A DNA stretch of 50,441 nucleotides, from positions 1 to 50,441 of the IMG/VR virus record IMGVR_UViG_3300042540_000801; one strand, given 5' to 3'. Both the position numbers and the translations under genes were made by a program. The stretch comes from a virus. Shown here one piece after another: positions 46,142-50,441 of this stretch; the first letter of the stretch is position 1, and each line of letters begins with the position of its first letter. A model generated the notes under the pieces. It saw only the letters and a list, made by a program, of their open reading frames with translations, was not told where the DNA came from and searched no databases.

Positions 46142-47529
46142 GCGAAGGCTTCCTGCCGGGGCGAGAGCTTGGTGAGCACGGACTCGACGACGTCGCTGCG
46201 ATCGCTGAGCGCCTTGTAGATCTGCTCGTCGATGGTGTTGCTGGCGACAAGGTGGTAGTAGCGGACGCACCGCGTTTGCCCGGGCCGCCGGAGGCGGGCC
46301 AGGCTCTGCGTGTAGTCGCCGAGGTTGAACCCCATGCTGTAGTAGGCGGCGAACGCTGCCCGCGTGAGGTCGATGCCGACGCCGCCGCTTTGCAGTTGGA
46401 CGCCGAGCACGGTGGTCTTGCCGTCCTGCCACTCGGCCAGGCCGTTGGCTTCCCCGGAGAGTTCCGAGTAGGGGCGGCCGAGGGCCTTGGCGACGGCGGC
46501 GATCTCGATGAGGTCGCACCGGAACCGGGCGAACACGACGACTGGCTCGTTGTGCGGGAGGTCGGTCAGCCAATCGGCGAGGGCCGCCTGCTTGGCCGGG
46601 TGCGCCGTGAGCCGGAGGAGGCTGCGGGGCTGGATGCCGTCGGGGCTGTCGAGGCGGGTGTAGCCGCTGGTCGCCATGTGCAGCCGCAGGAGCCGCGTCA
46701 GGGCGTTGGCGGCCGTGACGACGCCGGTCTCCAGTTCGGCCGCCATATCGCGAGCCAGGGCGTCGTAGAACTTGCGGGCGGCCGGCTCGAGCTCAACGGC
46801 GATGGTCTCGTGCATGGCGTCCGGGAGGTCGAGGACGTCGTCGGCCTTGACCCGCCACGCGTTGGCGTCGAGCTTGGCCGTGAGTTCATCCTGCCGCACC
46901 CACCGGATGACCTTGCTGGGGAACATGCGGTCGCAGATGGCGTACCGGGCACGGAACGCCACGAACGACTGGCCGAAGATGTCCGGGTTGAGGAATCGGA
47001 ACTGCGCCCAGAGGTCGAGCGGCGAGTGGGGCATTGGGGTGCCGGTCAACGCCAGCCGCTTGGCTTGCGGGTTGGCGCGAGCCAGGCCGGCGATCCACTT
47101 GGAGGCGCGGCCGGTCGGCGACTTGATGCGGTGCGACTCGTCCGTGATGATCGCGTCCCACTTCACGCGGTTGAGGACGGCCGCGACCTCGGGGCGCCAG
47201 ACCGAATCGTAGTTGATGATGACGGCGAGGCTCTCGCCGGTCGCTGCGGCCAGCCGGGTGGCGAGCGCCTTGGCGCGGGCCTTGCCGGTTCCGGTGGTCA
47301 GCAGCAGGGGCACGATCTGCTCGCTCCCGGCCGCGATCATGCAGGCGGTGAGCGACTTGCCCGTGCCCATGTCGCCGGCGAGTAGGCCGTACTGCCGGCC
47401 GGCAAACCACGCCGCGGCGTCGAGTTGATGACGCCACGGCGTGACCTGTCCCGAGTTGTGCAGCACGAACTGCCGCAGCCAGGCCGGGCCGACCGCTTGG
47501 GGGCAGATGATGAGGATGCGGAGCTTCAT
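46138..47529 (-). CDS. SNF2-type superfamily 2 helicase/ATPase
   Basis: A 463-aa protein. Motifs: Walker A GDMGTGKSLTA (near 52), DESH box in IITDESHRIKSPTGRA, LTGTPMPHSPLDLWAQ, a VVVFARFRCDLIEI segment and motif VI QSLARLRRPGQT. The arrangement matches the SNF2/Rad54 core of phage helicases. It uses ATP to move along or remodel DNA. The ATG at 47529 overlaps the previous stop as ATGA. It is part of the replication block. Confidence 0.92.
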   Translation of the reverse strand: MKLRILIICPQAVGPAWLRQFVLHNSGQVTPWRHQLDAAAWFAGRQYGLLAGDMGTGKSLTACMIAAGSEQIVPLLLTTGTGKARAKALATRLAAATGESLAVIINYDSVWRPEVAAVLNRVKWDAIITDESHRIKSPTGRASKWIAGLARANPQAKRLALTGTPMPHSPLDLWAQFRFLNPDIFGQSFVAFRARYAICDRMFPSKVIRWVRQDELTAKLDANAWRVKADDVLDLPDAMHETIAVELEPAARKFYDALARDMAAELETGVVTAANALTRLLRLHMATSGYTRLDSPDGIQPRSLLRLTAHPAKQAALADWLTDLPHNEPVVVFARFRCDLIEIAAVAKALGRPYSELSGEANGLAEWQDGKTTVLGVQLQSGGVGIDLTRAAFAAYYSMGFNLGDYTQSLARLRRPGQTRCVRYYHLVASNTIDEQIYKALSDRSDVVESVLTKLSPRQEAFA

Positions 47530-47771
47530 CGTTCGTCCCCGTAGGTGTCGCGTCTCTTCATGGCGTCGCGGAGGAGGTCGCACTTGGTCGCCAGGGCGAG
47601 CATGGCCCCGGACTGCGTGGCGAACAGACTGCGGCCGCCTCCGGGCGACCGTCCGATCATGGTGGACGTGTCCACCAGTTGCGTGGCGGCACGGAGGACT
47701 TCCCACAGACGGGCTTCTGTGACGTGCCGCTCCGTTCCGGTCTTTTTGACGTGGCCTGCTGTGCGTCCCAT
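47526..47771 (-). CDS. Small protein next to the SNF2 helicase, unknown
   Basis: An 81-aa basic protein (MGRTAGHVKKTGTERHVTEARL, positions 1-22, then a GRSPGGGRSLF loop and ATKCDLLRDAMKRRD). TGATG overlap with the previous gene and ATGA with the next mean all three are translated together. Function unknown. Confidence 0.65.
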   Translation of the reverse strand: MGRTAGHVKKTGTERHVTEARLWEVLRAATQLVDTSTMIGRSPGGGRSLFATQSGAMLALATKCDLLRDAMKRRDTYGDER

Positions 47772-48085
47772 CACGCCACCTCTTTCTGCTCGCGGGCGAT
47801 GTCGAGGTCGGCCTCCTTGCGGATGGTCTTGGCCTGGGCGAGCAGGTCGGCGGCGCGGGCCTCGATGGCTTCCGCCATCGCCACCTTGGCCTCGGCGGCG
47901 CTGGAGAACCACCGGCCGTCGTCTGGGCAGAGGAGCGTGCCGTTGGAGATCATCCGCCGGCCTTCGTGGATGAGGTCGGTGACGGTTCCGGCGGTGAGCC
48001 ACGCGTGGCAGGCGAAGCCGCGCGGGCCGGCGCTGGAAACGGAGTCGAGGACGGTGAAACGGAAAACGGTCTGGCCGGGGGCCAT
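47771..48085 (-). CDS. Mixed-structure phage protein, unknown
   Basis: A 104-aa protein. The N-terminal 60 residues are beta-rich (TVFRFTVLDSVSSAGPRGF, then CPDDGRWFSSAAEAKVAM) and the end is a long helix rich in Ala, Glu and Lys (LAQAKTIRKEADLDIAREQKE). AAGGAG precedes the ATG. It is the first gene after a hairpin that follows the DUF932 gene. No family is recognised. Confidence 0.7.
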   Translation of the reverse strand: MAPGQTVFRFTVLDSVSSAGPRGFACHAWLTAGTVTDLIHEGRRMISNGTLLCPDDGRWFSSAAEAKVAMAEAIEARAADLLAQAKTIRKEADLDIAREQKEVA

Positions 48086-48119
48086 GAGAGGGCTCCTTGA
48101 GTTGGTGGATGAAGAGAGA

Positions 48120-48150
48120 GCCGGGGCGGCTGACTGCCAGCCGCCCCGGC
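48120..48150. terminator. 13-bp hairpin after the DUF932 gene
   Basis: GCCGGGGCGGCTG and CAGCCGCCCCGGC form a perfect 13-bp stem with the loop ACTGC. It lies between the DUF932 gene and the next operon segment and resembles the hairpin at 44492-44523. There is no T-run; position suggests attenuation or message protection. Confidence 0.6.
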
Positions 48151-48157
48151 GATCGGG

Positions 48158-49147
48158 TCAGACGGCGAGCTCGGATGCGAGCGCCCAGGCCCGCTCCTTG
48201 AAGGTGTGAGCGGAGCCGAAGAGGACGCTCGCGAACTTCCGCTCGGCGCGGACGTTGCCCTTGCCCACGACTCGGAGCTCGTGGTCGGCGTACTCGCTGG
48301 CCGCGTTGTAGGCGGTCCAGATGGTGGAGCCGAACGAACCTTCGTTCGTGGGCAGGGCGAACCGGTCCCACAGGCTGTTGAGCAGCTTGTTGCGGGTCCG
48401 GTCGGGCTTGCCTTCCGCGAGGGAGCCGAAGTAGTTGGCCACGGCTTGCGTGTCCAAGGCCTTCGACTGCATCACGCGGGCGGCTTCGCCGAACTGGTTT
48501 TGCACCCCGCTGATGACTCCGAGGCACTCGCGGGCCTTCTCGACCCGCTTGGCCAGGGAGCCGGCGGTGTGCAGCAGCCGCAGGCCGATGGTCAGGCCAC
48601 CCTGAGCCTTGAGGCTGCTGACGGCGAGCCGGAGCGTGTTGGCGCACACCACACGCACGGTGGTCGGGAACAGGTTGACCGCCCCGAGGCCGTCGTGCCG
48701 GTTGGTGATGAGCACGTACTGCTCGAGGATGTCATTGTTGATGACCTCGATGGTCTTGGGGAGCTTGGCGAGCATCCAGACCTGACGGCCGCTTTTGAGG
48801 CTGCCGCAGGTGTCCCAGATGGCGAGCGACTCGCCCACCACGCTGTCCATCCAGCCGAACGCCTCGCGGTTCTGCAGGGGGACGTACCGGGTGCCGACGG
48901 CACCGAGCGGAGCGCCCGTGTCGGTGCGGTAGGTGGCCCGGTGCGTCGGGATGTTGCGGTAGGTTCCGTCGGGGAACTTGGCCGCGACTTCCGTGGTGGC
49001 CACGGTCCAATCGAGTCCGGAGATCCGCAGGGCGTCCTCGGAGGTTTGCGCCCCTTGGACGACCGTGCCGAAGCCGTGCCAGGCCGGCTTGTTGGCGAAC
49101 ATGGCCGAGCCGGTTGCGCTGGTGGTGAAGTCAATTTCGTGTGCCAT
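48158..49147 (-). CDS. DUF932 (phage/plasmid-like TIGR03299) protein
   Basis: A 329-aa protein of a family widespread in phages and plasmids but without a proven role. The family start MAHEIDFTTSATGSAMF, then PAWHGFGTVVQ, RYVPLQNREAFGWMDSVV and TTVRVVCANTLRLA are all present. It is abundant early in many phages. The ATG at 49147 follows GAGAGGA. It is the first gene behind promoter P3, with a leader box and a palindrome in its leader. Confidence 0.9.
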   Translation of the reverse strand: MAHEIDFTTSATGSAMFANKPAWHGFGTVVQGAQTSEDALRISGLDWTVATTEVAAKFPDGTYRNIPTHRATYRTDTGAPLGAVGTRYVPLQNREAFGWMDSVVGESLAIWDTCGSLKSGRQVWMLAKLPKTIEVINNDILEQYVLITNRHDGLGAVNLFPTTVRVVCANTLRLAVSSLKAQGGLTIGLRLLHTAGSLAKRVEKARECLGVISGVQNQFGEAARVMQSKALDTQAVANYFGSLAEGKPDRTRNKLLNSLWDRFALPTNEGSFGSTIWTAYNAASEYADHELRVVGKGNVRAERKFASVLFGSAHTFKERAWALASELAV

Positions 49148-49163
49148 CGTCGTGTCCTCTCGT

Positions 49164-49182
49164 TTGGGAATCCGAACAATCA
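49164..49182 (-). promoter_or_regulatory. Leader box, perfect copy
   Basis: TGATTGTTCGGATTCCCAA lies 16 bases before the ATG of the DUF932 gene, between P3 and the ribosome site. Confidence 0.7.
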
Positions 49183-49193
49183 AACCATGCACC

Positions 49194-49207
49194 GTCGAAC
49201 GTTCGAC
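49194..49207. promoter_or_regulatory. Operator-like palindrome GTCGAACGTTCGAC
   Basis: A perfect 14-base palindrome placed about 10-23 bases after the predicted P3 transcription start. The half-site GTTCGA also occurs twice upstream of the gene at 44543-45307. Either a repressor site or a 5' hairpin fits. Confidence 0.6.
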
Positions 49208-49223
49208 CGTCGTGCGGGAGTCA

Positions 49224-49251
49224 GTTGTACCATATGCGAACGCTGTGCGGA
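49224..49251 (-). promoter_or_regulatory. Promoter P3
   Basis: On the minus strand the -10 is TACAAC (49224-49229) and the -35 TCCGCA (49246-49251), again with a 16-base spacer. CTATCCGCACAGCGTTC matches P1 and P2 in the region around the -35. It drives the DUF932 gene and probably the replication block. Confidence 0.7.
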
Positions 49252-49255
49252 TAGC

Positions 49256-49289
49256 CCCCGCCCCGCCAGATTGCTCCAGCGGGGCGGGG
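49256..49289 (-). terminator. 11-bp hairpin upstream of P3
   Basis: CCCCGCCCCGC and GCGGGGCGGGG form a perfect 11-bp stem with a 12-base loop, just after the stop of the 133-aa gene and just before promoter P3. It probably ends the preceding transcript, although a T-run is lacking. Confidence 0.6.
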
Positions 49290-49295
49290 TGCTGG

Positions 49296-49697
49296 TCAGC
49301 CGGCTGCGGCGGTGGCGGCCTTCTTGAGGACGATCCACTCGCCGGTGACGTAGTTCTTGCCGTCCTTGGAGGAACGGACGACGATGGGCATCTTCCGCCG
49401 GGGGTAGGCGCCGATGACGGTGGCCGTGCCGCCTTGGAACGGGATCTCCTTGAAGAGCAGCGAGGCGTCCCAGTTGCGGAGCGGGGCGTAGGTCAGGAAG
49501 TCGGCCGCCTGCTTCGTCATCGTGTTGCCGGAGCCGTCGCCGCTGGTGGTCGCCACCTCGAGCTTGAAGGTGGCGTGCGTGTCGGCGTAGGAACACCGGC
49601 CGGTCGTCAGGGTGACGCCGTGCTTGGCCGCCACCGCCTTGAGGGCGGCGTCGATGTCGGCGCGGAGGGACTTGAGGGTGTCGGTGGTGAGGGCCAT
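49296..49697 (-). CDS. Early-region protein of unknown function
   Basis: A 133-aa protein. LKSLRADIDAALKAVAAKHG (positions 9-28) and ATFKLEVATTSGDG, then FQGGTATVIGAYPRRKMPIVV form a pattern I recognise from small proteins that stand next to DUF932 genes in other phages; the function is unknown. AAGGAG precedes the ATG. It ends 7 bases before the hairpin that precedes P3. Confidence 0.75.
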   Translation of the reverse strand: MALTTDTLKSLRADIDAALKAVAAKHGVTLTTGRCSYADTHATFKLEVATTSGDGSGNTMTKQAADFLTYAPLRNWDASLLFKEIPFQGGTATVIGAYPRRKMPIVVRSSKDGKNYVTGEWIVLKKAATAAAG

Positions 49698-49754
49698 GAG
49701 GAATCTCCTTGGGGGTGAGGAAGGGAACAGGGAACACGAACGGCGGTTGATGGG

Positions 49755-50051
49755 TCAGTCGAAGTAGACGATGTAGAGCCGGCCGTTGATGACCTCGCCC
49801 CACTCGCTTCTTTCGGTGATGACCTCGACGGCGATGTTGTTGGGTCCGACCTCGGCGGCGTGGCCGGCCTTCACCAGAGCGGTGATGCGGTTGATCTGCC
49901 GGGTGATGGATGCCTTGTGCTGCGAGTGATTGCCGGAGCATCCGCAGCAGCACCGCCTCGCTTTGCCGGTGTAGGTTCCGGTGGCTCCGGTGAAGTCAAG
50001 CAGGGCGGCGTCGGTGATGGTCTCGGGGAGGTTGTGGATGGTCGCGATCAT
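49755..50051 (-). CDS. Cys-cluster early protein
   Basis: A 98-aa protein. KARRCCCGCSGNHSQHKASI (positions 30-49) holds four cysteines and two histidines in ten residues, probably a metal site. The C-terminal half is beta-rich (AVEVITERSEWGEVINGRLYIVYFD). AAGGAG precedes the ATG; the in-frame upstream TTG in the leader box is not used. It is the second gene of the P1 unit, and its first 17 codons are duplicated at the left end of the window. Confidence 0.75.
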   Translation of the reverse strand: MIATIHNLPETITDAALLDFTGATGTYTGKARRCCCGCSGNHSQHKASITRQINRITALVKAGHAAEVGPNNIAVEVITERSEWGEVINGRLYIVYFD

Positions 50052-50099
50052 CGTCGGGGTCTCCTTGGAGGTGGTGGTGGTTGGGAATCCGAACAATCA
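50000..50099. repeat. Terminal repeat X, second copy
   Basis: Identical to 1-100. It holds the start of the 98-aa gene and the leader box, and ends at the stop codon of the exchangeable gene. Confidence 0.95.
50081..50099 (-). promoter_or_regulatory. Leader box, perfect copy
   Basis: The first three bases on the minus strand are the TGA stop of the 77-aa gene. It lies 29 bases before the start of the 98-aa gene, exactly as in the copy at 82-100. Confidence 0.7.
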
Positions 50100-50330
50100 C
50101 TGGCAGCAGAAATTGCCGCCGTCGTAGGGGTTGATGTGCTGGCCGGTGGCGGTGACTCGCCCGGGGAGTCCGTTGCGGTACTTGCGGATCGAAGCAGCGA
50201 GGGCGTCACGCATGGCCTGCGTGCAGGCTGGGCGCTTGGTGCGGACCCATTCGACTCCGTAGGCTTTGGTGAGGATGGCGCGGGTCTGTTGGGCGAGCAT
50301 GGCTTGGCGGAAGATCTGAATGGCGTTCAT
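50097..50330 (-). CDS. Small basic protein, cassette variant A
   Basis: A 77-aa protein (NAIQIFRQAMLAQQTRAILTK, positions 2-22, then YGVEWVRTKRPACTQAMRDA and a C-terminal YDGGNFCCQ). It is helical and basic in the first two thirds. The ATG at 50330 follows AAGGA. It has no similarity that I can see to the 84-aa gene that occupies the same position at the other end, although promoter, leader and downstream sequences are identical. Function unknown. Confidence 0.7.
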   Translation of the reverse strand: MNAIQIFRQAMLAQQTRAILTKAYGVEWVRTKRPACTQAMRDALAASIRKYRNGLPGRVTATGQHINPYDGGNFCCQ

Positions 50331-50342
50331 GGTTTGGTTTCC

Positions 50343-50441
50343 TTGGTGTTTCCGGCCTCGTTGGCCGTGCAGGGGCATTATACGCTATTGGTACGGCGTG
50401 CGAATAGGGGGGCTTTTGTGGGCCTTTTTGGGGTTTTTGGG
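50343..50441. repeat. Terminal repeat Y, second copy
   Basis: Identical to 369-467. It carries the second copy of promoter P1 and ends at the window edge. Confidence 0.95.
50377..50404 (-). promoter_or_regulatory. Promoter P1, second copy
   Basis: Same TATAAT and TTCGCA hexamers with a 16-base spacer as at 403-430, and the same stem-loop (50353-50367) at the transcript start. It drives the 77-aa gene. Confidence 0.75.

Noticed and set aside
1-50441. tRNA genes
   Set aside because: No cloverleaf with a CCA-type end or conserved T-loop GTTCGA in proper context was found; GTTCGA occurrences belong to palindromes or coding sequence.
1-50441. A fixed cos or pac site
   Set aside because: Nothing in the sequence marks a packaging cut; the end repeats are better explained by a circular map with two alleles.

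Overview
The window reads as an essentially complete genome of a temperate, siphovirus-like tailed phage (HK97-type head, long tail with a tape measure protein). It is GC-rich. All genes but one lie on the minus strand; the exception is a tyrosine integrase on the plus strand. No tRNA, rRNA, CRISPR array or insertion sequence was seen. The host cannot be read directly. A planctomycete-type bacterium is my inference from recalled resemblance of several small phage families (a papain-like membrane protease, a YDHIDFTPP-type domain fused to the prohead protease, a Cys-rich NCCFFGKR secreted protein), and it is only moderately supported.

The two ends overlap other parts of the window. Bases 1-100 equal 50000-50099 and 369-467 equal 50343-50441. 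Between these shared flanks sit two unrelated small genes (98-352 and 50097-50330). The simplest reading is a circular or circularly permuted genome of about 49.97 kb in which one small-gene slot exists in two versions, and the contig carries both.

Read along the minus strand around the circle, the layout is as follows. A lysogeny/regulation segment (1.5-3.4 kb) has three small helix-turn-helix genes divergent from the integrase, with a strong hairpin between them. A set of short early transcription units (0.1-1.4 and 48.1-50.4 kb) is driven by a repeated promoter, each transcript starting with a stem-loop, with a 19-bp leader box repeated upstream of several genes. A replication/recombination block (38.4-48.1 kb) encodes a DUF932 protein, an SNF2 helicase, a putative ssDNA-associated protein, a primase-polymerase, a UvrD-like helicase, an ExoX-C-like protein, a VRR-NUC nuclease and a sliding clamp. 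A lower-GC cargo patch (36.9-38.0 kb) follows. Next come a glycosyltransferase flanked by two related small proteins (34.7-36.3 kb), a membrane-protein/protease cluster that is the best lysis candidate (32.1-34.7 kb), fibre genes (29.8-32.1 kb), and an HNH, zinc-finger, membrane, double ParB-like and C5-methyltransferase block (26.6-29.8 kb).

The packaging and virion block (26.6 down to 3.3 kb) runs: small and large terminase, portal, multi-effector head protein, prohead protease, zinc ribbon, major capsid, glycosyltransferase, connectors, tail tube, frameshifted tail chaperones, tape measure and tail-tip proteins. It ends with a metallophosphoesterase and small genes that converge on the integrase. 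Nearly every junction is an ATGA, TAATG or TGATG overlap, so translation is tightly coupled.

The most striking content is in the head genes. The portal carries a C-terminal ADP-ribosyltransferase-like domain. The next gene strings together a kinase-like domain and two more ADP-ribosyltransferase-like domains. Each of these four modules is preceded by a near-identical short peptide bounded by two cysteines. This looks like a set of host-takeover enzymes built into the capsid and possibly released by proteolysis.
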